Below, piece by piece: positions 15,541 through 28,105 of a stretch of 64,000 nucleotides of DNA. The stretch lies in assembly GCA_029706075.1 (NCBI GenBank), contig JAINUG010000021.1, positions 2,553,318 through 2,617,317 on the forward strand, read 5' to 3'. The notes under the pieces are model-generated. The model was not told the origin of the DNA. It ran no database searches and saw only the letters and a program-made list of their open reading frames with translations. Origin of the DNA: Aldrovandia affinis (taxonomy: Eukaryota; Chordata; Actinopteri; Notacanthiformes; Halosauridae). Each line of letters begins with the position of its first letter. Position 1 is the first letter of the stretch. Both the position numbers and the translations under genes were made by a program.

Positions 15541-18530
15541 GATGACATTTTGGAGAAATGAATATCTAAAACAGCTTCTTCTTGGCTTATATGCTTCCCC
15601 CCTCACCCGTAATGTTTATTGAAAGATGATATGATTTTTTTTTGAAAAAGAAAAATGAATCTGCACTTAATAATATAATTTTGTTTTAGTCATATTTTTT
15701 GCCCACTACACCATTCCCTAACAGAGATGGCATATTTTTTAAACTTCTTTTTGTGATGCTATAATGAATAATATATAATGTCATCATTGCCTAAAATAAA
15801 TACTAGGGTTTATTAGTAAGTATTTAAGTATAATAATTATTTGCTTTTACATTACAGCACTTCTATGTGGTTATGTGAGGTTTATTGTAAAAGCAGTACC
15901 ATCTAAGAAACTAATAATGGACTAATAATTTTTCACTGGCACATTTGATTTTAGTAACCAGACCATTTCCTAATCCCATTTTAGACCACACCTAAGCCCC
16001 CACAAAGGATTCTTACACAGTAGGTATTTTGTCATAATGGCAGAGATAATATGAGAGCTCTATATAAGCAGAGACTTTATATAAGCAACAACCTTACAGG
16101 GTGCTTGTGTGTGTGCGTCCGTGAGATTCCATGCACGATCTTAACCTGTATTAAAAAAAAACTGGTTGTCAGCATCACGTTAAACATAACATTTTCTGTT
16201 GTGAAACCTTTCCATTTTGACTACAGTATTTTTGCAAGAACAAGTGGGTTAACTGAGTGGTTTAACTATTATACACTTAGAAGATATATATTATACTTGC
16301 AAATTTAAAAAACTGAAGAATGTCTCCATGGCCTTTTTCCACATAAATTGTTTTGCTTTCTGAAGCACATGATATGGGTCTCTCAACCAAGGGTAGATGA
16401 TGGTAATGTAATAAAACTAATGAGAAGACACTGCAACACCTCTAATCTGAGGCTGAGCGAGCAAAGATGGCATAGACAAGCCCTATAATCCAAAGTGCCT
16501 AATTCACATGATGTTCATTCTGTTACCTGGCCAGTCATTCCATTCTCTCCTTGACATAAGTACTGAAAGCACATTAAAAGTGAAACTGAACAGATTTCCC
16601 CATGAGGAAACTATGCCCTACATTTAAGCACCACACATTTCTCACAGGCAGGGCTGTATTTGCATTGACTGTTTTCCCTCGTGTGATCATTGCAGCCCTG
16701 CACCCCTCCATTCTTGTGCTTTGGTTTTTCCAGCCGCAAACCGTGTCATTTCTCGGATCATACTGAATCATATGAGCCTCTCGGAGCCCCCAGGATCTGA
16801 TGGCCTGTATGAATTGTTAGTCTGTTCCTGTGTATGTCCTTCTGTCCGTTGCTTAAAAATGGCTAGCAGTTATGAGTAAATTGGTTGCATCAAGCTAGAA
16901 GTAATGGTTTCTCAATACTGTAGAATCCACCATGTTTTATGTCTTACAACATAGTGCCCCTTACTCTTCGGGCTGCTGTGATTAAAATTATGCTAACGAG
17001 GTGTAAAATTCCAGAAGGGCATGAAGACTAATTTAAATGTAGGGAAACCACACACAAACCCTCTGGTTTTTGCACTTACTGTAATCGGAATCTATTAGCA
17101 CATGTGACACATTGGAGGAAGCATTTCATCTGTATCATGGTTGCCAACATATAACACCCTCTGAACAATTTACTGATTGATAGCTTCTGAGTTCCTTGGG
17201 CCCATTTCTTTTCTCTTTTTAAAAATACTTGAGAACAGATGACCTGTAATCTTCAGTGATGTGATTTTACCCCTAGATAGTGTCTGTTATAGTCATTATT
17301 TAAGGCGTGCGTTGTAGTAACGTAGGTGTTTACGGTTGTGTGTAGGGGTCATGATGTTGTGGTTTTGCTTTTGCGTAGGAGGAACAATATTCTTATTTAC
17401 TTGATATTTAAAGGCATTTCAGAGACGCTTAGGTGAGTGGGTGTTCGTCGCGCCACAGAGCCACAAAGATCATTGGTGAGCACGCTGGTCTACAAACCTT
17501 TGGTCTGGAGTTTACATGTAGCTATTTAGCGGACGCATTTATCCAGAGCTACTTACAAATGTGCATACAAAAACTAGGTAAAAAGCAGCAACGACTCAGA
17601 GACATCAATTACACCCCTGAAAGTACTGTATGTGTCACATTTTGTTAAGTCCCATAGTATGAGCAAACGGGTTGAGGATGTAGTGTTCAGTGACTTTGGG
17701 GGATTTCAACCCAGTTTGAGGATATTGTTTTCAGTCGCTATGGGGATTTCAGCTCAGAATTGAGGGAATGGCTACTTTGAGCTGAGATGCAGAAGTGGAG
17801 AAATTTTGAGTTCTCATCAAAATGAGTTGAACTGAAATCCAAATAGGCTATTGAAGTCACCACAAAGTAGACACACTCTGCTTTTCAGCGTAATATTTGA
17901 TGAAAGCAAAGATCATATCTATTAATATCTTAATAAGATGAATGTTTTAGTGTTATGTCATCTTGTATTGTTGCTAGCTATTGAAAGTAGTGTGAATTGT
18001 GTCTTGATATTGAAATCTGTCCCTCCAACACCTCAAATTTCCAGTCTTCCAAGCTGTCTTTCTGAGTGTACTTGTAATTTAATGACTCGCAGTTGATTAG
18101 TGTAGCACCGTTCCGAAAAGAAAAATTGCGTAACTTTGGACAATTTCACTAATCCGTTTAAACAGAAATAGAGAATTGCTTATCCTTATTCCAGTGAACT
18201 TTGTTAAACAAACTTCCTCAAGCAGGATAGGGGGAAGTGTTAATTTTTTGACAGTAGGAACATTTGGGAGCCACTAGTGAGAAATATGTGATTACCCTAC
18301 AGGAAATTCCTGTGAAACCATCAAACATCTGTCATGGGAACTACCAAATAGGTTTACTGTTAATAACATATATGGGCAGATTGTTTATATGTCGTTTATT
18401 CAGTGTAAATGTTGTTTAACAGAGTGTACAGAAGGGGAATATGTTCATTCCTTTCAGACATGACAGGCTATTCATAAAGAACCGACAAGATCAATTTTCC
18501 ACGTTTTCTAGACAGGCCCTAAAATATGAT
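15541..18530. other. Intergenic region between PSMA6 and NFKBIA
   Basis: AT-rich non-coding sequence between two convergent genes. It contains one L2 tail fragment in minus orientation (17519-17567). No exon was recognised. Short open frames at 16051-16308, 16574-16771 and 17433-17648 look like chance. Confidence 0.5.
17519..17567 (-). repeat. L2-type LINE 3' tail fragment
   Basis: Diverged reverse-strand copy of the shared tail (TTTAGCGGACGCATTTATCC). Confidence 0.6.
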
Positions 18531-18533
18531 CCC

Positions 18534-18539
18534 TTTATT
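18534..18539 (-). terminator. Candidate NFKBIA polyadenylation signal
   Basis: TTTATT on the plus strand is AATAAA on the minus strand, about 590 bases after the NFKBIA stop. The intervening 3' UTR (18540-19131) contains minus-strand ATTTATT words near 18780-18800. These resemble the AU-rich instability elements expected in the short-lived NFKBIA transcript. Confidence 0.45.
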
Positions 18540-19131
18540 TTCAGTTCCGTTTAGTTATTTTTGTGGGCTATTTTTGTGGTCTTACCTCCCATGCCAACCA
18601 ACCAAGACAACCAGAAACACAGACACAATTTTAAATATAGTATTTATATTTTTTAATTCATGGGATTGTGCTGGGTCTTTCCATACAAAAACATGGAACA
18701 TTGATGCACATGGATATTTACATATAGTGTTATAAAATTGTTTTAAATGTGACATATTTACATTTTTCTGAAATATTACAAAAATAAATATCTACATATA
18801 TGCCTATTTACAATACAGTACATTGTACAATCTGATATTGGCTTATGCATTTGTGAAAGTATGAGTCTCCTTTGCTCTTGGAAAACCACGTGTATGTTAT
18901 TTTAGGCATGCTCCATTCTTCATTGATTCTCTCTGTCCCTCTTTCATCCAGAGTTCTCGTCATCTGGCGCCTTTCCTGTCGCTGTGATGATCTGTTAACT
19001 GGGTCTCCATTGGCTTGTTGGTCATGGGGCTTGTGCCATTTTGGGGCATCTGCCATTCTACGCCATGCCATGCTGGACCTGTCAACTGCGGTTTTGTGTG
19101 TGTCACTAGGCTTGGTGATCAGGCCGTGCCC

Positions 19132-21269
19132 TTACTTTTGCCCCATCCACAGAAAGTCATCATACAGCTGGGGGAAGAGAGGAGATACACATGTTAGGCT
19201 CAAAATCTTGAGACTGGTAATCTCAACTGTAGTAGCCTTACATCACAGCCAATACTTCTGCCAGTGTAAATGATGTTGCAGCTCAGCCGTTGATTTATGA
19301 ATGAACCTTACCATATCATCCTCGGACATGGATTCCTCGTCGCTCTCTTCAGCCTCGCTCTCGGGCAGTTCTCTCAGCTCGTGATCGGTGAGCTCGTACA
19401 GCTGCTGCCGGATTGCCATGTTCTGGCGCCCATAGGTCAGGTGGTACGGTGTGTATCCGCCATAGGTCAGGCTGTTGACGTTGGCGCCCTTAGTGACGAG
19501 GAGCTGGACCAGCTCCAGGTTCTGGAGGTCCACTGCCAGGTGAAGTGGGGTGCGCCCATTGCACTGCTCCTGAAAGGACACCAGACAGAATGTATTTTTA
19601 GATGATTGGTAGCTTGACAAGCATTTCACTAAATGAACCACCTCAACTCGGCAATGGGACACATTTTAGACAGAGTGACACCCACCTGGGCATTGAGATC
19701 TGCACCAAGCTCAATGAGCCTCTCCACCAGGGATAGGAAGCCATGAATGGAGACAAGGTGTAGACAGTTGTGTCCTGTAAATAGAGAAAACAGTTGGGTC
19801 AGAGACAGGTGGCTTTAAACGTCAAGTCCTGGTGGGGTAGTGAGCACATTGAGGTAGAGGTGCTGTTTCCTGGTTTAGGTGTACCTACCGCTGTAATTGT
19901 GGCTGGTCAGGATGGAGGGAAGCTGTTGGGTGCAGCCCTGGGTCAGCACACTGAAACAGTGCAAGGAACCCTTCTTGCAGGCGATGTGGAGAGCAGTGTT
20001 TCCACATTCGTCCACCAGCCGGGGGTCACAGCCTGCCTTTAGGAGCCGCTCGACAATCTGAGGCTGGTCCATGATCACTGCCAGGTGGAGAGGGGTCTGA
20101 GGAAACAACCAAGAAGGAACAAATCACCCACTGAAATGCAACCCTGCACACATTTTCAGTATGCATGCGTGCAAAGTATGTATTTTTTGTTGTTGCTTTC
20201 ATATATGTAAAGGTAATCCTTTGCATTGGCATTTACCTGTCGCTGGTGGTTCTGTGTGTTGAGAAATGGATGGTTGCGTGAATGTTCAATCATCCGTGTT
20301 GCATAGTCTTTTGCCTCGTGGATAATGGCAAGATGAAGAAGCCTGGATAAAAAAATATTCACATAAAATTAGCATTTAAAAAATATTCGCCAAGCATGAT
20401 TTTTTTAAAAGCGTGAGCAATATAGTGTTTCGTAAGGCTGGATTTTTTTTATAGTGTGCTATTTCCACTAGTAGTGGCTTGACACATTTGTGAGTTAAAG
20501 GCGTCGGATTCCTGGCAGAGCGCCCGGGACTTTCCAGACCTTGTCTTTAGCACCGCCCAATTTGACTTTGCAACTTAGTACACCTCATTCAGATAAGTCT
20601 TTCGTTTACATTGAGTTCCTCATTCACGTCATTGTACTACATTATGTATGTACAAGTTTTATAAATTAAATGCATTTCCATATTGTTTTCAACTTCCAAT
20701 AACAAATGCAAAGGTGTACTCTTCGACCGCTTTTGCGTGGAGTTTCCGATATAGACAAAAATGTTCAACTTCACAAACTATGGTAAGCTCGCAAGCTAGC
20801 GATAAAATGGGCAAACCATTTAACTGGCTTAGCTAACTGAATATTTCAAATAAAATACGAAGTAGTATTACATTAGTATTATAAATAATACTTATTTGTT
20901 TTTATTACTAGCCTACTTGCAATAGTTTTTTTGTAGGTAGTGCAAAGATTTTCATGTGCAATGGAGTCATTTATATAACGTTAGATAACTTGCAAAACAC
21001 AGCTAAATTGGCAAAAATAAAAATAAAACTTACGTGTCTCCGTCTTCAGTCTTTTCCTGTTGCCATGGCTCGCTGCAGTACTCGTTGTTTGCTTCTGTGT
21101 TAGCCACGTTCAAACGTTCCATTTCGTTCACAATTACATTATACTCGTCATCTTTCAAAGAATCCAATCCGCTGTCAATCCGGTCTTCGTTAGAGGGCAA
21201 AACCTTCCCGTGTTTCGAATCCATGTTATAATCCAACTGGTTGCTGTTGCCTACTCGGTATAAATCCAT
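19132..21269 (-). CDS. NFKBIA: NF-kappa-B inhibitor alpha (I-kappa-B alpha), complete
   Basis: Six coding exons on the minus strand: 21269-21034, 20342-20237, 20096-19889, 19774-19686, 19569-19312 and 19167-19132. Phases are consistent; total 933 nt, 310 residues (human 317). The protein holds NF-kappaB dimers inactive in the cytoplasm until IKK phosphorylation triggers its destruction. Exon 1 has the phosphodegron DSGLDS (Ser33 and Ser37 here), with Lys19 and Lys22 just upstream as candidate ubiquitin sites. Exons 2-5 encode the ankyrin repeat domain, recognised by phrases such as LLHLAII, TPLHLAV, GHNCLHL and GRTPLHLAV. Exon 5 ends in an acidic PEST-like stretch ([17 protein letters not shown]). 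The tiny last exon adds [11 protein letters not shown]. kappaB-like sites lie in intron 1 and upstream, consistent with the known NF-kappaB feedback on this gene. Which teleost paralogue this is cannot be decided here. Confidence 0.97.
20526..20535 (+). promoter_or_regulatory. kappaB site in NFKBIA intron 1
   Basis: GGGACTTTCC is a perfect consensus NF-kappaB binding sequence. It lies in the first intron of NFKBIA, within a short stretch more GC-rich than the rest of the intron. Confidence 0.5.
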
Positions 21270-21396
21270 TTTGTTTTAGAACTCAAAGAGCAAGTTGCAG
21301 TACGTCTTAGCGGAACAAGAGACAGTCAAATTGTGGCAGGCTGTGAGGTACATCAGCGTTAAAGCTGGATTGGGGAGGAGCTTTTTTTTTAGGGTG

Positions 21397-21406
21397 GGGG
21401 ATTTCC
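21397..21406 (+). promoter_or_regulatory. kappaB site in NFKBIA promoter
   Basis: GGGGATTTCC fits the NF-kappaB consensus and lies 128-137 bases upstream of the NFKBIA start codon. NFKBIA promoters in other vertebrates carry several functional kappaB sites. Confidence 0.6.
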
Positions 21407-21499
21407 AGATGAGTTATCGGCGGGTTAACAGCATTTGGGAAACTCAGCTTGGACTTTATGACAAAAATTCCCCCCCAAAATGTGTAACTAGCTGTGTAT

Positions 21500-21508
21500 G
21501 GAAGTCCC
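21500..21508 (-). promoter_or_regulatory. kappaB-like site in NFKBIA promoter
   Basis: GGAAGTCCC reads GGGACTTCC on the gene's strand, one base shorter than the classical ten-base site. It lies about 230 bases upstream of the start codon. Confidence 0.4.
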
Positions 21509-21599
21509 AGTTTTGTAATTAAACGTTCATTTTTTTTTTCATTGTATAACATGGTGGATTTTGACACATTAAAAATAAAATGATGTATATAACATAGTG

Positions 21600-24500
21600 A
21601 ATCACTACGGAGTGAACCACTTCTTCCTGGTTTCCTATTTCTTTCTTGATAATGGACAAGATAATTGCATGCTTAGGAAATTAAATCAGCCAAGTTTTTC
21701 CAGTTAATTCAGTGTTCAGTGACAACACAGTTACAGGAGTACATGAGTGACTATGGGACATTTTATTTGTGGGAAAACCCAAGAGTCTGGATGCAGAGTA
21801 GGAACATGGAACAGGCTCATTTTGGAAATAAGCAATTTGGTTCTTATCAGTAATTTCGTGACAAATCTTGTTTTAGTCTACCAAGCTATATCACTACGAC
21901 ATGACCTCTGAAACCCGGATCCTATGCCTACATAAAACGTAGAAAATTAAGAAGTCCAATCCCTCTAAATTCATATTTGGTTTTTCATAGATTCCGATTA
22001 CAATTTGCATGAGCTGGATTTTTGACAGAGATCAGGAGTGCATAAACTCTTGCAAAAATGATCTGTCTTGCTTCTTTTCTGCATTTAATTATCAAGTGAT
22101 TGTGAGGTCAAACACAACCACCTTCTTCAATCACTTTCTACAAACACAGCAGCCATCCCACGCAGACATTAAAAAGTTACATATTTATTTCCCTATGGAC
22201 AGACCTACTCTGCCCTGTAAATGTTACGCATTATAATTTATCATTACTTTTCTTTTTGCATATTGATAGAGGCAGTGAAAACCAAAATGAATATAAATGT
22301 CTGCAAGTGTATGACAATGAAACATATATTAAAAATGTTAGTTGGGACCTCAATCTTAAACCTTAAACTCAGGGGTGCCCTAATTCATATTATTCCATGG
22401 TTTCAATAGTTTGCTACAGTTGCAGGGAAACTCCTATTGCACCAAAAGGTTTTATCTTGGTGTTTTAGTATTTACCTTTCTTAATCTGACATTTACATTA
22501 AGAAACCAGGGACTGTTCGTGTTTGCACAACCATGGTGTCTACACAGCACAGAGGTGGATTTTTCAAATAAAGCAACAACAACATAGCAACGGTTACCAT
22601 GCAAATAATTGTAGTACCTTGGAGCCACATACGTCCTCTCTGGCGTCACTGTTCTATGAGGTAGGGAGTGCCTGCTGGTAAGGAGTGCTATGACTCTTGA
22701 CAACGGGGTTTCTCTCTGTGCTTTGCTGTAAATAAAAAAGACAGAGGAAGCTTTTTTTTCACATTTATCTTTGACAATGTTCTATTACATAATCAAATCA
22801 TGCATTTGCCCGTACCTTTTATAACATTTGACAAGCAACGCAAAATAAATTAGCATTAATTGTTGAGGGTTTTTCTCGCTTTGGACATCTTTATATAAAT
22901 GCATCTTTAGTATTACTGTTTTGACTAGACTTGGGAATTCATATCTGATATGAAAGAAAATGTTCCCTGCACCATCTTGTGATTGTTGTACTGGGCATCC
23001 TGAGAAACTCCCAGGCATGTAACATACTTTCTGAAGTAAAATGTTTACAGCAAAACCTGTGTTGTTTGCGTCCACAGTGTTACAGAATAACTATAGCGGG
23101 AACAAGATTGCTACACAATCCAGCTTCTCTCTTCTTGATGAATGGCATTATGGTAAGATTTTTAGACTGTGGCGTATGACCAGCAGTGTGGGAGTCACAG
23201 TCCCTTTGGGTTCAGTGTTATTCAAGAGCAGATATTCACTTTGTCTTGCTGAATACTTTTAAGAAGTGTGCATGGGCAGCAGGCGGATTAATTTCATATT
23301 AATTATGATTGTAAATTGTTAACAAATGAGGATTCTCTGCTTCTCCCAGAAATAAATATTACACAACCAACATAATTCAACATGGTGAGCTAGGAATCAA
23401 TGAAAATACACAAATCTCATTTTAAAAATAAATTGCCAACAAAAATAGCTGCACGTCAAAGTCTTCATTATCCTCTTACATAAATGTAAGGGTTGTGCGC
23501 AGTTTGGTAAGGATTGCAATATGTGTGATCCTTCCTGTGACATTTTGTGCAACAGAGAACCACATTTACCTAATGTCTTACAAAAGCAAATAAGTCTCAG
23601 TATTAGCGCTTGCATGCAATTCTTCATGGTACGAGTACTCAGATAATTTGATCTTTTTTCAATTATTTGAGCACTATTAAATAACTGACTTCATTCACCA
23701 TACGTGTTAAGCCATTCTCTTATGCTGCTAGCCGTCTGCATGTGTATGTTCAAGGATATTAAGTGCTTGGGGTCAGTTGAAGTGTGGAGCACTGAGGTAG
23801 TTTGGGGGAATCCCAGTAATAAAGCAATGCCACCTCTGCTCCCCAGGGTTGATGATGTAAAGATGACAGTTGGCTACCGTATCACTCGCCACAGCTCTGC
23901 ATCATAGGGCAAGGCTGGGTTACACCCAATAGTGTTTCAGGGCTGTCACGGCATGTCCGTTCCACCACCCCTATCACACGGCTCTTAACATTGCCCATTT
24001 TGGATACTAGCACATGGCACACTGAATGCAAGTGGACTTTTGTTTTTGTATATTTTATCCCCCAATTTTTTTATTATTTCCCTGGTTTGAATGCTCTATT
24101 GTATTTTTATGCCCTTGTTATTATTGCTGCAACCAGTTTGGGAGAGTGCAGAGCTCTCTGGGGAAGCGCATGCCAGCCACTTTGTCTTGTCACTCTGAAA
24201 TCCTCAAGTTGATCTGCACAGTGATTGTGTCAGCGGAACACACTTCATGCACAGCTGGGGCAGGCATATTGCAGGCATTTGGTCAACTAGGGCAGTCGCT
24301 GGTGTCCAGTGATACAAGCTTAATCCCATCGACCAAAGCCTTTCCTCCCTGGGCGACGCTATGGCTAATTATGTGCCACCAGGCAGACCACGTGGAGAGG
24401 TTTAAATTATGCTACAACCAGAGAAGGTTCTCTTGCCTCTCTTGTTGGCGCAAGGTGGGGCAGGGAGATCACATGAATTGATTAGAATGTAATTGTTCTT

Positions 24501-25364
24501 TGCAAGTCAATCATTTGTCATAGAATGCAGGGAGTGCACCATATCGTTTTGTAACAAGCCTACTGTGTCAGCATGACGCACACATAACAGTGATAAGTAC
24601 TTTCACATTCATTTCTGAATACAGAGAGTGAGGGGACAGACAAGAGTGGACATGTCTCCACTGAGTCTAAGATGAGCTGACTCATGTCTGATTCATGTAC
24701 CAACTGTCCAGGCATCTTCCTTCGACACTTAAACAGCATACTTAAGTACCTTAGTCATGTGCTTCATTTTTATGAATCATTTTCATTTCAGGCCATGGGG
24801 AATATCCTGGTCAAACACTGTACTCTAGCAGCATATCGCTTATACTTTCTAAGTATTCTTTGTATACCTTTCAGCAATTCTGAGTGTTAGAGGGGAGAGT
24901 TGATTGAACAAAGCTTTCAAATGCCTAAGAACAGCTATTTAAGTGTTGAATAAACTGGATGCCAGTTTAAACTGGATGCCTCCATACCAAAATGATAAGC
25001 AAGAACCTTCTTTTAAATATGTTTGATGAGGGTGTCATCGTTTCTACTTAATAAAATGTTGTTGTAGCTCCCTTCAATATATACATAATTAGGAAATTGT
25101 AAAACTAACTTGAGCATATCTTAAAATAATAGAATACACATTTTGTGTAGGTTTTATGAGCTATGTGTGTCACCATTATATAATAAAATATTCAGGGACA
25201 AGCTATATTATTGTTTTATTCCATTGTATTTCCCAAATCACTCAGAAGACATTTTTCACCCTGGTGGAAACCAATGTGCTAATTGACTAAGCCACAAATG
25301 CCCTACTCATCTGGATAATTGTGGATAGCACATTAAGCAACTAAGAATATTACGTTTTTACATA
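21600..25364. other. Intergenic region upstream of NFKBIA
   Basis: Mostly AT-rich non-coding DNA with no exon recognised. A kappaB-like GGGGAATCCC occurs at 23805-23814. A stretch at about 24055-24420 is more GC-balanced and reads like an old dispersed repeat; the 151-codon frame across it has no recognisable domain. Confidence 0.4.
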
Positions 25365-25503
25365 CAGGTAACTGCCAAAATAAACAAAACACTTGAGTAA
25401 ATGAAGGATTGTTTAAACGGGTGTAAAGTGTCCGTTGGGGGGGGGGGCATGGCCGGTAACGGCAGATAAGCCCAGTATTCCCCTTTGTTTTGGCAGTTAC
25501 CTG
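25365..25503. mobile_element. MITE with Tc1-like terminal inverted repeats
   Basis: A 139-bp non-coding element with inverted ends. The left end is CAGGTAACTGCCAAAATAAA. The right end is TTTGTTTTGGCAGTTACCTG, its near-perfect reverse complement. It is flanked by TA at 25363-25364 and 25504-25505. The interior holds a run of G. The ends resemble those of the degenerate Tc1 element at 10483-11650. Confidence 0.88.
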
Positions 25504-25505
25504 TA

Positions 25506-26029
25506 CTTTTTCTGTATGAGCACACAGTGAGTGCGAGGCACTTATGTGATCATAGGGGTTATCCTCATTCCGTCTCCCAGTGATTCAGTGGCCACCCTTG
25601 CAACACTTTCAGTGAGATTAGTTAGGTATGTGTGCCCTATGCTGGGGGGGGGTAATTTCCAGCTGATACTGTCTTTAAGTGACTGGATATGAAAGCAGTA
25701 GTGGATGGAATGTGACATGCAGTATGAATGGAATGTGACACATCCAGTCTTACCTGTTGGGATATGCTGGTGGCTATTTAAAGATCAAAACTGCCATGTC
25801 CAGAAATGTTCTAGACTAAAATTGTTTGATATGCGTCTAGCACTGAGTGTAAAATTAAAGGTTTTAAGTTGGAATATGATTGTAAGCAGATATGATTGTA
25901 ACCTGTTTACTAGTGACACTTGACTTGTTGAATAATTGATTTATGGAGGATCAGCAACTTGTTTTTTGCTAAAATATCTGTATGTACTGTGTAGGTACAA
26001 TTTTCTTACATAACAATTTCATTTACATT
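25506..26029. other. Intergenic spacer, nothing recognised
   Basis: AT-rich sequence between the MITE and the L2 LINE. A partly duplicated phrase (GAATGTGACA) occurs twice near 25709-25740. Confidence 0.4.
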
Positions 26030-26793
26030 TTACATTTTTACATTTTAAGCATTTAGCAGACGCTCTTATCCAGAGCGACTTACAAGATGTGCATTAATAC
26101 ATAGTAGGAGCAATCATAGATCGCACAAGAGATCAGTGCAGTAATATAGCGATAGACATCATTGCAGGCAGCTGCGTACCATACCTGTAACACTGGGAAG
26201 GAAAAGGATAGTCATTTATTTTACATTTTTATTTTAAAAAAAATTTTAAATGAGGAGTAAGCAGGGATACATAGTGTTGAGCAAGTAGGCAGTGGTGATG
26301 ACAATTAGCTAGATGTACAGAATTCAGTGGTAGTGGAGTCTGAAAGGGTGGGTTTTGAGTCTCTTGTGGAAGATCGCAAGTGATTCCACGGTGCTGACCG
26401 ATTGCGGAAGGTCGTTCCACTACCAGGGGGTCAGGACAGAGAAGAGGCGAGACCACGAGGAATGGCTGCCAGGCGCCCGGAGGGATGGGACAGTCAGTTT
26501 GCCAGAGGAGGCAGAGCGGAGGGCTGGGGAGTAGGGTGTGATGAGTGTCTGGAGGTATGGGGGAGCAGTACCTCTAGCCGCTTGAAAAACAAGCACCAGT
26601 GATTTGAATCTGATGTGAGCTGCGATAGGGAGCCAGTGCAGAGAGGAGAGTAGAGGGGTGATGTGGGTGAACTTGGGTTGATTGAACACCAGACGTGCAG
26701 CAGTATTCTGGACTAGTTGCAGTGGCTTGATGGCACAAGCCGGTAGGCCTGCCAGCAAGAAATTGCAGTAGTCTAATAATAATAATAATAATA

Positions 26794-26920
26794 TATGCCA
26801 TTTAGCAGACGCTTTTATCCAAAGCGACTTACAGTAGTGAATGCATACATTTTTCTGTATATGTGGTCCCAATGGGAATTGAACCCACAACCTAACTGCT
26901 CTACCAACTGAGCCACACAG
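26794..26920 (-). repeat. tRNA-derived SINE nested in the L2 LINE
   Basis: Same family and orientation as 10873-11030, with the tail at the left and the tRNA-like head (GAGCCACACAG) at the right. Next to its tail is a (TAA)n run at 26774-26792. The part of the head around the anticodon-like arm is missing. Confidence 0.85.
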
Positions 26921-27717
26921 GCTTGGTGACGTGAGATCACCAGGGCCTGGACCAGGAGTTGTGTGGCCTCTTGGGTGAGGAACGATCGGATCCTCCGGAT
27001 GTTGTTGAGGGAGAATTGGCAGGTCCGAGTGATCGCTGCAATGTGGCTCGAGAAGCACAGCTGGTCGTCCAGGGTCACTCCAAGACTCCTGGCAGACTGG
27101 GACAGAGTCACTATGGAGCCTTCCACGGTGATTGAAGCATCAATCATCAGGGAGCCCTTCGCTGGGAAGAAGAGCAGCTCTGTCTTCCCCAGGTTCAGCT
27201 TCAGGTGGTGGGTGGACATCCAGGCAGAGATGGCAGCCAGGCATGCAGAGATCCGTGCCAGGACCTGGGTCTCAGATGGAGAGAAGGAGAGAAAGAGTTG
27301 AGTGTCATCGGCATAACAGTGATAAGAAAAACATGAGCAGATATAACAGAACCAAGTGACTTGATGTACAGGGAGAATAGGATGGGGCCTAGCACCGAGC
27401 CCTGCGCAACTCCGGTAAAGAGGGTGTGGGGAGAGGAGAGGGATCCTCTCCAGGCCACCTGGTAGGACCGGTCAGCCAGGTAAGACTTGAACCATGTCAG
27501 TGCAGATCCAGAGATTCCCATCTCGACAAGAGATGAGAGCAGGATCTGGTGGTCCACAGTGTCGAATGCAGCTGACAGGTCGAGGAGGAGGAGGACGGAG
27601 CTGAGGGATTGGGACTTAGCCATGTGAAGAGCCTCAGTGACCGCAAGGAGAGCAGTCTCTTTGGGGTGACCTGCCTTGAACCCAGATTGGTTAGGATCAA
27701 GCAGGTTATTATTTTAT

Positions 27718-28105
27718 TTTTTTAAAGAATTTGTTTCAGATTTTCTCCCATTTTCTCCCAATTTGGTAGCCAATTACACCCTCTATTTTCAAGTCAAATC
27801 CCCCCTTGTAATGTGAGTTCGCTGCCATAGCCCTGTGACTGGTAGTGACAAACGAGAAGTATCGTCTCCTCCGAGACGGCACTCGCCAGGCCGTCGACTG
27901 TAACCCGGTACCCCAGAGCCACTCCTGTGCGCAGCGAACATCCTGTCGGCTTCCCTCCCCCCTGCCTGGGGTGGACAGCCAATCGCCGCCCGCGGTGGCA
28001 CTCCCGGCCAGAGCCGACTCTGGCGCGAAGGGGAATCGAACCCCAGTTGCCATGGCCAGTGTCGAACATTGTAACCACTGGACCCCGCGGGAGGCTTCAA
28101 GCAGG
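27718..28105 (-). repeat. Second SINE family nested in the L2 LINE
   Basis: On the minus strand it has a tRNA-like head with B box GGGGTTCGATTCC (28030-28042). A GC-rich body follows, then an AT-rich 3' end (CCAAATTGGGAGAAAATGGG). The LINE sequence GATCAAGCAGGTTATT before the insertion is partly repeated after it (CTTCAAGCAGGTTATTCTG), so a target duplication is visible. A fragment of the same family lies inside the Tc1 element at 1255-1445. Confidence 0.85.

Noticed and set aside
16056-16075. Resemblance to the core of a common cloning-vector promoter (TATATAAGCAGAG)
   Set aside because: Only about 15 bases match, the flanks are ordinary fish DNA, and a similar word occurs at 12641, so vector contamination is not supported.
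24026-24481. 151-codon open frame on the plus strand
   Set aside because: No domain or splice context; the DNA reads like an old dispersed repeat.
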